This document shows positions 10,319-18,732 of a stretch of DNA of 64,000 nt, in pieces. This stretch comes from CAYMUC01 sp964471865. Its GTDB lineage: Bacteria > Actinomycetota > Acidimicrobiia > Acidimicrobiales > Ilumatobacteraceae. Made by a program: the position numbers and the translations under genes. How positions within the stretch are numbered: the first letter of the stretch is position 1; each line of letters starts with the position of its first letter. The notes under the pieces are model-generated. The model saw nothing but the letters and a program-made list of their open reading frames with translations, had not been told where the DNA came from and did no database searches. The stretch spans positions 133,230 to 197,229 of the forward strand of contig CAYYHU010000001.1 of the NCBI GenBank assembly GCA_964471865.1, read 5' to 3'.

Positions 10319-10906
10319 TCAGCGGGCGTCCACGGCGGCCTGGGCTTCGACTCCGGCGTTCGACCACCGGTCGGTGGTGCGCTGACGCACCCGGGCCAGA
10401 GTGCCGTGCGGGGGGATCTCGGCATCGAGCGAGCCACTGCGCAACTCGGCGATCAACTCGTCGAACTGCTCGAGGCTCACCTGATAGCGATAGCGATAGT
10501 TGACCTGCAGGGCTGGAGCCTCGGTGCACGCCGCGATGCACTCGACGTCTTCGAGTGTGAACAGGCCATCCGGGGTGGTCGAACCCGCTTTGATGCCGAG
10601 GGATTCCTCGGCGTGGTGCAGCAGTTCCCAGCCCCCGAGAAGCTGGCAGGAGATGTTCGTGCAGACATTGATGCAGTACCGCCCCACCGGGTGGAACTTG
10701 AACATCTCATAGAAACTCGCCGTGCCGTACACCTCGGCCGGGGTGATCCCGATCAACTCGGCGAGATGCTCCATGGCGTCGTTGGTGACGTAGCCGTCCT
10801 GCTCCTGAGCCAGGTGCAACAACGGAATCAACGCAGATTTGGGCCGGGGGAACCGGCCCATGATCTCCTTCGCCACTGCGACGTTGGCTTCGTTCAGACG
10901 CGCCAT
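10319..10906 (-). CDS. nuoE: NADH-quinone oxidoreductase subunit E, 2Fe-2S
   Basis: Thioredoxin-fold 2Fe-2S subunit that pairs with NuoF, 195 residues from the ATG at 10906. The four cluster cysteines are in CTNISCQLLGG and CIAACTEAP. The ATG at 10906 is preceded by GAGGA about 8 nt upstream, so it is preferred over an in-frame start 36 nt earlier that would overlap nuoD. The protein begins MARLNEANVAVAKEIMGRFP, as in family members. It lies 19 nt after nuoD and 8 nt before nuoF. Confidence 0.95.
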   Translation of the reverse strand: MARLNEANVAVAKEIMGRFPRPKSALIPLLHLAQEQDGYVTNDAMEHLAELIGITPAEVYGTASFYEMFKFHPVGRYCINVCTNISCQLLGGWELLHHAEESLGIKAGSTTPDGLFTLEDVECIAACTEAPALQVNYRYRYQVSLEQFDELIAELRSGSLDAEIPPHGTLARVRQRTTDRWSNAGVEAQAAVDAR

Positions 10907-10925
10907 GTCGGGCGTTCCTCTCGAC

Positions 10926-12314
10926 TCAACGGTCCACCTCACCCAGCACCGGATCCACCGAGGAGATCACGGCCACGGCATCGGCGACCAAGCGTCCCCG
11001 CATCATGTGGGGCAGGGTCTGGATGTTCACGAACGATGGGGCCCGGATATGCATCCGGTACGGCTTCGACGAGCCGTCACTCACCAGGTAGCACCCGATC
11101 TCTCCCCGCGGGGATTCGATCGCCACGTAGACCTCACCCTCGGGGACCTTGAAGCCCTCGGTGAAGATCTTGAAATGGTGGATCAAGGCCTCCATGGACT
11201 CGTCGATACGAGCCCGCGGCGGTGGAGTGACCTTTTTGTCCTGGATCCGGTAGTCGCCAGTGGGCATCCGATCGAGGATCTGGCGCACGATCCGCATCGA
11301 CTCTCGGATCTCGTTCAGACGAATCGCATAGCGATCGAAGGCATCGCCGTAGGTCCCCACGATGACGTCGAAGTCGACCTCGTCGTACCGGAGATACGGC
11401 TGATCCCGGCGAAGGTCCCAGGCCACGCCCGTCGAGCGCAGAATGGGTCCGGTTGCCCCCAGCGCCACGGCCTCATCGGCGGTGATCACTCCAACGCCCT
11501 GGAGTCGCTCTCGCCAGATCGGCTGTTCCGTCATCAAGACGTCGTATTCGGCGAGGCGCTCAGGCAGAGCGTCCAACAGCGCCAACACATCGTCGCGCCA
11601 TCCTGGAGGCAGGTCCGCTGCGAGTCCGCCGGGGCGAATGAAGTTGTGATTCATCCGCAGTCCGGTGACCTTTTGGAAAAAGCGCAGGACCTCTTCGCGC
11701 TCGCGCCATCCGTAGATCATCATCGACACGGCCCCGAGGTCCATGCCGTTGGTGGCCATGAACAACAGGTGGCTGCTCATCCGATTCAGTTCGGACAACA
11801 GCATCCGCATCCACACGGCGCGCTCAGGAATATCTCCGTCGATTCCGAGGAGCTTTTCGACCGCCATCGAAAACACGAGTTCGTTGTTCAGTGGCGAGAG
11901 GTAGTCCATCCGGGTGACGTTGGTGCCACCCTGGAGGAAGCTGAGATCCTCACCGGTCTTTTCCATCCCGGTGTGGAGGTAGCCGATGATGGGCTTACAG
12001 CGAAGGACGGTCTCGCCCTGCAACTCGAGCATCAAGCGCAGCACGCCGTGGGTGCTGGGGTGCTGGGGACCCATGTTGATGATCATCGTCTGATCAGGGT
12101 CCGCCTCAGCGAGCGTGTCATCGACCTGTTGGGCGAGAGCAGCCGCGTCGGCCTCGCTCATACGCAAGACGGCTCCGACCTCGCGCATCAATTCCGCAGC
12201 GGTCACTTGGCTGCGAGGCTTGAGCTCCTGCCCCCCCTCATGGGTCTGCAACTCGTTGGCACGACTCACATCGTCGAGGCCGAAAGCCGTCGGATCGGGA
12301 TGAACCGTCGTCAT
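10926..12314 (-). CDS. nuoD: NADH-quinone oxidoreductase subunit D
   Basis: 49-kDa-type subunit that forms the quinone-reduction site with NuoB, 462 residues. Conserved blocks include MIINMGPQHPSTHGVLRL, YLHTGMEKTGED and, at the C-terminus, SPRGEIGCYLVSDGSSKPYR. About 50 extra residues precede the conserved core, some of them acidic and Gln-rich. The ATG at 12314 overlaps the nuoC stop as ATGA. A longer open frame to 12503 is antisense to nuoC and was not used. Confidence 0.97.
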   Translation of the reverse strand: MTTVHPDPTAFGLDDVSRANELQTHEGGQELKPRSQVTAAELMREVGAVLRMSEADAAALAQQVDDTLAEADPDQTMIINMGPQHPSTHGVLRLMLELQGETVLRCKPIIGYLHTGMEKTGEDLSFLQGGTNVTRMDYLSPLNNELVFSMAVEKLLGIDGDIPERAVWMRMLLSELNRMSSHLLFMATNGMDLGAVSMMIYGWREREEVLRFFQKVTGLRMNHNFIRPGGLAADLPPGWRDDVLALLDALPERLAEYDVLMTEQPIWRERLQGVGVITADEAVALGATGPILRSTGVAWDLRRDQPYLRYDEVDFDVIVGTYGDAFDRYAIRLNEIRESMRIVRQILDRMPTGDYRIQDKKVTPPPRARIDESMEALIHHFKIFTEGFKVPEGEVYVAIESPRGEIGCYLVSDGSSKPYRMHIRAPSFVNIQTLPHMMRGRLVADAVAVISSVDPVLGEVDR

Positions 12315-12862
12315 ACGCCACCTGCCCGGGCTGAGTGATCTCCGGAGAACTGCACCGGAATCCGTCCGATGGAGTAGTCCTTGCGCAATGGATGACCGTC
12401 CCAGTCCTCGGGCATGAGAATCCGAGTGAGATCGGGGTGGCCATCGAAACGAATCCCGTACATGTCGAACACTTCTCGCTCCATGGCCTCGGTACCCGGC
12501 CACAGATCGAACAGGCTCGCCAGAACGAGATCGGATTCGGGAACCTGAACCCGAACGCGAATCCGTTCGCGGGTGGTGAGCGACAACAGGTTGACCACCA
12601 CTTCGAAGCGCTCGGCAACGACTCCGGGAGCCGGCTCTCGACCTTCGACCAAGAGGTAGTCGACGGCGGTGAGATCGCTACACATGCCGTAGCCGTCATC
12701 GAGGAGGGCTTTCATCAGCGCGATGTACTCGGAGCGGTCGGGATGCAGCACTCGCTGGTCTCGAGACCAGGTCACCACCGCTCCATGTACCGTCTCGATC
12801 TCGGCGCCCGAAGGCGCCTCGGCGTCGTTGTCGATCGACTCCTCGCTGCTCGCTTCGCTCAT
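12311..12862 (-). CDS. nuoC: NADH-quinone oxidoreductase subunit C
   Basis: 30-kDa-type subunit of the peripheral arm, 183 residues. The family signature REVFDMYGIRFDGHPDLTRI is followed by LMPEDWDGHPLRKDY. The first 25 residues are acidic (MSEASSEESIDNDAE) and not conserved. The ATG at 12862 lies one base after the nuoB stop, which matches the tight packing of the operon, whereas the upstream extension to 12940 is antisense to nuoB. Confidence 0.96.
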   Translation of the reverse strand: MSEASSEESIDNDAEAPSGAEIETVHGAVVTWSRDQRVLHPDRSEYIALMKALLDDGYGMCSDLTAVDYLLVEGREPAPGVVAERFEVVVNLLSLTTRERIRVRVQVPESDLVLASLFDLWPGTEAMEREVFDMYGIRFDGHPDLTRILMPEDWDGHPLRKDYSIGRIPVQFSGDHSARAGGV

Positions 12863-12863
12863 G

Positions 12864-13451
12864 TCAGCGCACCCCCAACACGACTGGCACGCTGGCTTCG
12901 CTCGCGGCGATCTCCTCGACGTGGATTTCGGCGCCACCACCGGTGTGTTGACGACGACGCATGATCTCGCCGTCCTCGATCAACTGATGCAACGTCTCGA
13001 TGGCGTGGATCAAGGTTTCAGGCGTGGGAGGACAGCCCGGTGCGTACACGTCGACAGGCACCACCTGATCGACACCTTGGACGATGGCGTAGTTGTTGAA
13101 CATCCCACCACTCGACGCGCAGACGCCCATCGAGATGACCCACTTGGGCTCCATCATCTGGTCGTAGACCTGGCGCAGTACCGGGGCCATCTTCTGACTG
13201 ACGCGTCCCGCGACGATCATGATGTCGGCTTGGCGCGGCGATGCCCGAAAGACCTCCATGCCGAAGCGGGAGATGTCGTAGTGCGCAGCACCCGTCGCCA
13301 TCATCTCGATGGCACAACACGCCAATCCGAACGATGCGGGCCACGATGATCGAGACCGGGACCATTTGACGAGGTCCTCGACCCGAGCGGTGATCACGTT
13401 GTGGGCGAGACCGCCCAGTCCATCGGAACGAATATCGCTGACGAGACCCAT
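12864..13451 (-). CDS. nuoB: NADH-quinone oxidoreductase subunit B
   Basis: Carries cluster N2, the electron donor to quinone, 195 residues. The tandem cysteines are in [12 protein letters not shown], and the other two ligands are in [11 protein letters not shown] and [10 protein letters not shown]. The length is standard, with a short C-terminal extension ending VPVVLGVR. The start ATG shares a base with the nuoA stop (TGATG). Confidence 0.98.
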   Translation of the reverse strand: MGLVSDIRSDGLGGLAHNVITARVEDLVKWSRSRSSWPASFGLACCAIEMMATGAAHYDISRFGMEVFRASPRQADIMIVAGRVSQKMAPVLRQVYDQMMEPKWVISMGVCASSGGMFNNYAIVQGVDQVVPVDVYAPGCPPTPETLIHAIETLHQLIEDGEIMRRRQHTGGGAEIHVEEIAASEASVPVVLGVR

Positions 13452-13933
13452 CAGGCTGCCGTCCCCGATTGTCCACCCGCTGACACGGGTTCACGGCCTT
13501 CGAGTCCCACCCGACGAATGGTCGTCGCCGAGGTCCGCTCGGCCGACACGGCTCCCGATGTGACCACGGGACGCCGCATGGGCCCCCAATCGAGTCCGCC
13601 GCGAGCCACCTCGTAGACGAAGGACAAGAAGATGAAAGCCGAAAAGATCAACAACGCCACGAGGCCGTAGACCCCGAGTTCTTCCCGAGCGATGGCGTAC
13701 GGGTAGACGAAGATGATCTCGATATCGAACATCACGAACAGCATTGCCACCAGGTAGAAGCTCACCGGGAACCGCTGGGGCAGCTCACGGGTGGGCACGA
13801 TCCCACACTCGTAGGGAGCTTCTTTGGCCGCTGAGGGACGCCGAGGGGCGAGCAGTCGGGATGCAACCAGGCTCAAGACGGCAAACAGGATCGCCAAGAC
13901 GGCCAGAACGACCACGGGGAGGTACTGGCCCAT
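13451..13933 (-). CDS. nuoA: NADH-quinone oxidoreductase subunit A
   Basis: Three-helix membrane subunit of complex I, 160 residues. The family core [21 protein letters not shown] and the acidic helix [17 protein letters not shown] are intact. About 40 polar C-terminal residues ([18 protein letters not shown] and following) extend beyond the usual end. It starts 3 nt after the stop of the membrane protein at 13937-14764. The nuo genes therefore have no visible promoter of their own and appear co-transcribed with the bc-type genes upstream. Confidence 0.97.
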   Translation of the reverse strand: MGQYLPVVVLAVLAILFAVLSLVASRLLAPRRPSAAKEAPYECGIVPTRELPQRFPVSFYLVAMLFVMFDIEIIFVYPYAIAREELGVYGLVALLIFSAFIFLSFVYEVARGGLDWGPMRRPVVTSGAVSAERTSATTIRRVGLEGREPVSAGGQSGTAA

Positions 13934-13936
13934 CGG

Positions 13937-14764
13937 TCACTCCTTCGCGGCGACGAGTTCGCCCCGCAGGTTGGTTTCGAGAGTGCGTTCACGACGATGC
14001 ATCAGCCAGCACAACAGAATGAACATCCCCGTCGAACCCAGCGTGATGAACACTGCGGGCTGGCGGTGGGTGCCCATATCGCGAATCATCAGCACGTAGC
14101 GGCGCGGCTGGGTCTCATCAACCACCGGTCGGGCCGGGGCCCGGCCGGGCTCCACTCGCTGGGGTATCACCGGAGCTACTTCGACGAGTGCGTAATGCGG
14201 CGTATGGCGGAACGCCAAGAAGTCGAGGGTGTCGCCGATCTTGGGCCAACGATCTCCGCCACGGTCGTAGACGCTGAGCGGCACGAACTCGCCAGCACCG
14301 AATTCTCCGGCCTCCACGACCAGGATCTCCTCGGCGGCAGCCACCGCTTGGCCACGTGACGGATCGGCATCTCCGAGCCGCTTCCAACCGTCGTCCACGA
14401 GTGCCGCCGAGACCACAGCATCGAGCTCTGATCCCATGGCGCCACCGGTGTTCACAGGCCGGTCCAAGATGTCGGCTTGATGAAGGACTTCAGCTCCCCG
14501 CACCAAGGTGATCGGGTTGGCAGGCTCCCAACTCGGAAGTCGACCCATGAGACCGATGCCGTAGGTCCACCACACGGCCCCCATGAGCGCCATCCAGCCG
14601 AACAGCCCGGCCATCGAGACGAGAAAGCCCAAACGGCTTCCGAGGTTGGTCCCCAGGATCAGGTACACGCTGCCACCCAAAGCGACGGCACCGATGATCA
14701 CGCTGAGGTAGCCGCGTAACTCGGGTTCCCACCCCACGGCGAGGAGATTCGCTACGACACCCAT
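13937..14764 (-). CDS. uncharacterised 3-TM membrane protein between cytochrome c and nuoA
   Basis: A 275-residue protein of no family I recognise. Two helices lie near the N-terminus (about residues 17-40 and 47-72) and one near the C-terminus (about 240-258), with a soluble domain of roughly 160 residues between them. The tail is basic then acidic (HRRERTLETNLRGELVAAKE). The soluble part has no cysteine pair or haem motif. The ATG at 14764 is 4 nt after the diheme cytochrome c stop, with GGAG about 11 nt upstream. Its place between the bc-type genes and nuoA suggests an accessory subunit or assembly factor of the respiratory complex (inference). Confidence 0.85.
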   Translation of the reverse strand: MGVVANLLAVGWEPELRGYLSVIIGAVALGGSVYLILGTNLGSRLGFLVSMAGLFGWMALMGAVWWTYGIGLMGRLPSWEPANPITLVRGAEVLHQADILDRPVNTGGAMGSELDAVVSAALVDDGWKRLGDADPSRGQAVAAAEEILVVEAGEFGAGEFVPLSVYDRGGDRWPKIGDTLDFLAFRHTPHYALVEVAPVIPQRVEPGRAPARPVVDETQPRRYVLMIRDMGTHRQPAVFITLGSTGMFILLCWLMHRRERTLETNLRGELVAAKE

Positions 14765-14768
14765 GGAC

Positions 14769-15830
14769 TCACAGACTCCGGACGTACTCGGTGATGGCGC
14801 GGATCTGGCCATCGGTCAACACGGCGCCAAAGCCTGGCATCTTGCCTGACCCCTGGCCTTGTTCGCCGTACCGAACGCCGTACTGCGAACCCACCTTCAA
14901 GAAGTTCACGAGATCCTCGGCATCGGGGAATTGGCGCACAGCCGACCCTCCCGTGAGGTTCGGACCCAGGGCTCCACCACCGGTCACCTGAGGATCGCCG
15001 TAGCTCCACCCTTTGGTGTGGCAGCGAGCGCAGCTGTACGCACCCGAACCCAACTCGAGGTTGAACAATGCTTCACCGAGGCTCCCGTAGGTGCCGTTGG
15101 CCACGGTGCGCTCGGCCTCGCTTTGGATCTCGGCGCTCTTGTCAGCAGCGAGTACTCCACCATCGCAAGACCGGGGATCGTCATCGGCCACGATGCATCC
15201 CTCGCGCTCTTGCTGGATGCTCCACATGTAGGCGATGAGCGTTTCGATCTGTTGATCGTTCATCGGTCCACCACCGACGAGACCCCAGGGCGACATCGGC
15301 GAGAACGGACGTCCGTATTCGAGGATGAAGCGCACCTCGTCCTCGGAGAACTTCGACATCACCGTGTCGAGAGCAGGAGCCTTCCAACTCACGATCTTGA
15401 CCTCACCCGTGTTGGGATCGGTCACGGGATACTCAGCCACGCCACCGGTGGCCGCCATACCGCCATGGCATCCAGCGCAGTTGAAACCGCCATCAGCCGT
15501 CGTGGCGAACAAGTTTCCGCCGAGACGTTCGAACTCGTGGACCCACTTGTCGACAGCACCGGACTGACGTGCGGGCTCGAGGATCCAGTAGACCGGCAAC
15601 ACGATGGTGATCACGGCCAAGAACGCGACACCGAGCAACTGGGTGCGCTCGAGCTTGCGGCCTTCGAGCGTCTCATCGTCGTAGTACGGCTTGCGGTTGG
15701 CCGCGAGTTCGATCTCGCTGCCGACTTCTCGCTTGCCCGACCGGATGTTGCTCAGGCCGTAGATCGCCCAACCGAGAGCGATAACGGCGGCAATGATGAT
15801 GCCGACATTCGTGGCGACGTTGGCGACCAT
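14769..15830 (-). CDS. membrane-anchored diheme cytochrome c of the bc complex
   Basis: 353 residues with two N-terminal helices (about 8-28 and 64-84) and two class-I-like cytochrome c domains on the far side. The haem c motifs are CAGCH (118-122) and CARCH (267-271). Candidate axial methionines follow each domain, for example GKMPGF near the end. It would pass electrons from the Rieske centre to an oxidase and is the functional counterpart of actinobacterial QcrC, although the two leading helices are unlike the usual QcrC layout. The ATG at 15830 keeps the 4-nt spacing to the Rieske stop, while an in-frame start at 15851 would overlap it. Confidence 0.92.
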   Translation of the reverse strand: MVANVATNVGIIIAAVIALGWAIYGLSNIRSGKREVGSEIELAANRKPYYDDETLEGRKLERTQLLGVAFLAVITIVLPVYWILEPARQSGAVDKWVHEFERLGGNLFATTADGGFNCAGCHGGMAATGGVAEYPVTDPNTGEVKIVSWKAPALDTVMSKFSEDEVRFILEYGRPFSPMSPWGLVGGGPMNDQQIETLIAYMWSIQQEREGCIVADDDPRSCDGGVLAADKSAEIQSEAERTVANGTYGSLGEALFNLELGSGAYSCARCHTKGWSYGDPQVTGGGALGPNLTGGSAVRQFPDAEDLVNFLKVGSQYGVRYGEQGQGSGKMPGFGAVLTDGQIRAITEYVRSL

Positions 15831-15834
15831 GGTC

Positions 15835-16692
15835 TCAGTGCCCCCCGCCACTGGTGCAGTGGGGCCCCTCGGCTTCTTGGCCGGTGGTGTTCACACCCAC
15901 GGGCATGCCACCAAAGATCGTGCCGGTATCGACGACCAGATCGCCTGTGCTCGACACCTGAGTCGCAAAGATGTCCATACCGCGCGGAGCGGGACCCGCC
16001 TTCTTTTCGCCCACCCGGTTGTACTGCGAACCGTGGCACTGGCACTCGAACCACTGCGAGGTCTTGCACTCGGGGATACGGCACCCGAGATGCGGGCACT
16101 TCTGATACAGCGCGATCACGCCCGCTTCCATGCCCGGCAGAGCGCCACCGGGATACAGAACCCGGGCCTCGCTCAGCGACGAGGCCGGATACTCAGTCAA
16201 CCAGGCACGCCCTTCAGCCAGGTAGAAGAACCCATCGTTGGCGCGGATGTTGTTGATCACGTCGTTCACTTTGCCGGCGTTGACCTTCGAGCCGAATCCG
16301 CCCTCGGCGCCTCGCCACAAGAAGGCGAGCACGGCGGCACCAAAGGCACCCAGGCTGGCGGTCATCAAGGTGATGGAGGCCCGGTTGAAGAACTGGCGAC
16401 GAGAAACACCAATGGCTTCGGGATCCGGCGGCGACCAGGGGGCGGGGGCCACAGAACCCGCAGGCACCAACGCAGCCGAACGGACTTCGGCGGCCTCGCG
16501 CTCCACAGCCGGCACGCTCGAGGACTCGGACTCGCCGTGACGGGCGCGATCCTCGCGGTCGCGACTACGCGTCTCCCGGCTCAGAGCGCCCGCACCGCGG
16601 ACGTCTTGACGGCGAGTGGCCGTGAGAAAGGCCACGGCTGCGAGCACCACGAGAGCAGCGATCGCAATGGCAATGATGGCTCCAGCATTCAT
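15835..16692 (-). CDS. Rieske iron-sulfur protein of the bc complex
   Basis: 285 residues. The 2Fe-2S ligands are in CPHLGC (Cys199, His201) and ECQCHGS (Cys217, His220), and Cys204 and Cys219 are placed for the usual disulfide. The N-terminus has its own helix (about 5-24), then about 70 charged, Ser- and Ala-rich residues. A twin-arginine-like sequence SRRQFFNRASI (97-107) precedes a second helix (about 108-127). Actinobacterial Rieske proteins also have helices before the Tat-recognised one, but the long charged linker here is notable. GAGG overlapping the preceding stop supports the ATG at 16692. Confidence 0.95.
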   Translation of the reverse strand: MNAGAIIAIAIAALVVLAAVAFLTATRRQDVRGAGALSRETRSRDREDRARHGESESSSVPAVEREAAEVRSAALVPAGSVAPAPWSPPDPEAIGVSRRQFFNRASITLMTASLGAFGAAVLAFLWRGAEGGFGSKVNAGKVNDVINNIRANDGFFYLAEGRAWLTEYPASSLSEARVLYPGGALPGMEAGVIALYQKCPHLGCRIPECKTSQWFECQCHGSQYNRVGEKKAGPAPRGMDIFATQVSSTGDLVVDTGTIFGGMPVGVNTTGQEAEGPHCTSGGGH

Positions 16693-16702
16693 GTCGTCGA
16701 CC

Positions 16703-17464
16703 TCACAGCTCGAAGAAGATGCCGTCCCGCCAGGGGAACACGAAGTTGAATCCAGGACCCCGGAAGAACGAACCGATCATGGTCAGCACGGCCCAGAACA
16801 TCAGGTGCACCGTCATCAAGGAGATGATGAACTTGCGGTCCTCGGGCTTGTTCGACGGGTTCCTGTCGAGATAGGGCGCCAGGATGAGCGCAATCAGGCC
16901 GACACCAGGCAGCGTCACGCCCGCCACCATCGGGTGGAACATGGTGAGCATTTCCTGAAGCCCCAGGAAGTACCACGGCGCTTTGGAGGGGTTCGGCGTC
17001 AGGTTGAAGTCAGCAGCAGCCAGCAGGGGTGCGTTCACGAAGATTGAGAACACCACGAGGAAGGTCAGCACCGACAAAGCGGCGACGAACTCCACTGCCA
17101 ACAAGTGTGGCCAGGTGTGCACCTTGTCGACCGGTGTCGCTTTGACCTCTTGGATGGACCCGGACTTCACCACGGTGAGCAGTCGCTGGGTATGGCCACC
17201 CGGTCCCGCGCCCACCGGCACGCCAGCGGCAGCAGGCGCCGCAGCTGCGACGAGGCCAGCGGTCTTGTCGGCCACCGCCACAGCTCCAGCAGGTGCTTCG
17301 CCCTTGGCTCGGGCGGCCTTGGAGCGCTCCAGCAGATGGGCTGGGATACGCGGGTCGCTCGCGGCCTCAGAACTCGGTGCTGACTCGCCACCACCGGACG
17401 AGGCTGCAGCCTTTTCGCGAGCCGCTTGGGCCCGCTTGAGGAGGTGCTCAGGGATCTCCGTCAT
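16703..17464 (-). CDS. cytochrome b C-terminal half (subunit IV-like)
   Basis: 253 residues, equivalent to cytochrome b6f subunit IV or the C-half of cytochrome b. The first 95 residues are hydrophilic with two copies of an IPxHLLxR motif (TEIPEHLLKRAQAAREK at 2-18 and IPAHLLERSKAARAKG starting near 38), then an Ala/Val/Pro-rich linker. Three helices follow. The Qo-site PEWY motif of most cytochromes b appears as APWYFLGLQ, so the Glu is absent. AAAGGAG lies 9 nt before the ATG at 17464, which decides the start over an upstream in-frame codon. Confidence 0.93.
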   Translation of the reverse strand: MTEIPEHLLKRAQAAREKAAASSGGGESAPSSEAASDPRIPAHLLERSKAARAKGEAPAGAVAVADKTAGLVAAAAPAAAGVPVGAGPGGHTQRLLTVVKSGSIQEVKATPVDKVHTWPHLLAVEFVAALSVLTFLVVFSIFVNAPLLAAADFNLTPNPSKAPWYFLGLQEMLTMFHPMVAGVTLPGVGLIALILAPYLDRNPSNKPEDRKFIISLMTVHLMFWAVLTMIGSFFRGPGFNFVFPWRDGIFFEL

Positions 17465-17495
17465 CGCTTCGACTCCTTTCCGTAGGGAACTCGGA

Positions 17496-18281
17496 TCACA
17501 GCGGACCCGAGATCCCACCGTCCTTACGCACTCGCCAGAAGTGAATCGCCATGAAGATGACGATCACGAAGGGCAACATCAACACGTGAAGCACGTACCA
17601 CCGCAGCAGTGTTTCGGCGCCGATCTCGACGCCGCCGAGCAACACGAAACGCACCTGGTCACCCACGATGGGGCTGTACCCCATCATGTTCGTTCCCACG
17701 GCCACCGCCCATAGGGCCAACTGGTCCCATGGCAGCAGGTACCCGGTGAATGACAACAACAGGGTCAAGGTCAACAACACGACCCCGATCACCCAGTTGA
17801 ACTCTCGAGGGGGCTTGTAGGCCCCGTGGTAGAAGACGCGGGCCATATGGAGGAACACGGCGAGCACCATCAGGTGGGCTCCCCATCGATGCATGTTTCT
17901 CACAAGTAACCCGAAGGTCACCGACGTCTCGAGGCTTTGGATGTCCTGCCATGCGTTGGCCGTCGTAGGCCGGTAGAAGAACATCAAAAAGATGCCCGTG
18001 ACGGTCAGCAGGATGAACAAGAAGAAGCTCAATCCGCCCAAGCACAAGGTGTAACTGACCTTGACGGCGTGGCGCTTCACCTTCACCGGATGAAGGTGGT
18101 AGAGCACCGAGTTCATGATCACGTAGGACCGGTTACGGGGGCTGTCGGTGTAGCCCTTACGAAAGATCGAACCAGGTCTGAAGATCGAGCTCCACGCCTG
18201 GCTGCCCTGAACCTGTTCGGTGGCCTTCGCGACGCGCTCCTTGGCGGTCGGTCGGGGCTTTTCGTTGATGATCTTGGCCAT
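17496..18281 (-). CDS. cytochrome b6-type N-terminal half of cytochrome b
   Basis: 261 residues, four helices. The two bis-His haem b sites are His131/His145 in the second helix and His232/His247 in the fourth, with the 14- and 15-residue spacing of cytochrome b6. Cys80 in YTLCLGGLSFF aligns with the cysteine that covalently holds haem ci (cn) in b6 proteins. The C-terminus RVRKDGGISGPL resembles the end of plastid and cyanobacterial b6. Most actinobacterial QcrB proteins are single fused chains, so this split b6 form is a real difference. The ATG at 18281 (MAKIINEKPR) is preferred over an upstream start within the ferredoxin gene. Confidence 0.94.
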   Translation of the reverse strand: MAKIINEKPRPTAKERVAKATEQVQGSQAWSSIFRPGSIFRKGYTDSPRNRSYVIMNSVLYHLHPVKVKRHAVKVSYTLCLGGLSFFLFILLTVTGIFLMFFYRPTTANAWQDIQSLETSVTFGLLVRNMHRWGAHLMVLAVFLHMARVFYHGAYKPPREFNWVIGVVLLTLTLLLSFTGYLLPWDQLALWAVAVGTNMMGYSPIVGDQVRFVLLGGVEIGAETLLRWYVLHVLMLPFVIVIFMAIHFWRVRKDGGISGPL

Positions 18282-18303
18282 GTGTGTTCGGATCCGTTCT
18301 CGT

Positions 18304-18717
18304 CTAGAACCGCATGCCGTAGGCGTAGCCGTGGCTGTTGGTGCGCTGATGCGCATCGCCGGTCACGGAGGGTTGACCGGCCTTTCCCAGGATGATGACC
18401 CCCGTGGGGCAACGGTCCACGCAGAGCGCGCACCGGGTACAGATGTCATCGTCGATGATGAACATCACATTGTCGGAAGGATCCATTCCCGGCTGCTCGG
18501 TGCCCTGGGAGTCCACCACCGCATCGGGGGTGACCATATGGATGCACTTCCACGGACAGATGTCGACGCAGCCCTCGCACATGATGCACTCGGTCTGGTC
18601 GATGTGGATGAACTGTTTGGGCTTGACCGCCTTGGAGAGATAGTCCGAGTCGACCTCGACCAGCATGTACTGGTCGGTGAACGGCATCATCGGCGGATTG
18701 GCGTCGGTACGAGCCAT
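18304..18717 (-). CDS. 2x[4Fe-4S] ferredoxin-like protein in the bc operon
   Basis: 137 residues with two full 4Fe-4S motifs, CIMCEGCVDICPWKC (about 44-58) and CTRCALCVDRCP (about 92-103), separated by an unusually long acidic spacer. It is related to the NuoI/polyferredoxin fold but is not a complex I subunit, since nuoI is present at 4627-5304. It sits 22 nt before cytochrome b and 15 nt after the 3-TM protein, so it is part of the same transcript. A role as an electron-entry or exit subunit of the bc complex is inferred from position only. Confidence 0.92.
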   Translation of the reverse strand: MARTDANPPMMPFTDQYMLVEVDSDYLSKAVKPKQFIHIDQTECIMCEGCVDICPWKCIHMVTPDAVVDSQGTEQPGMDPSDNVMFIIDDDICTRCALCVDRCPTGVIILGKAGQPSVTGDAHQRTNSHGYAYGMRF

Positions 18718-18732
18718 GCTCGGGCCTCCTCT

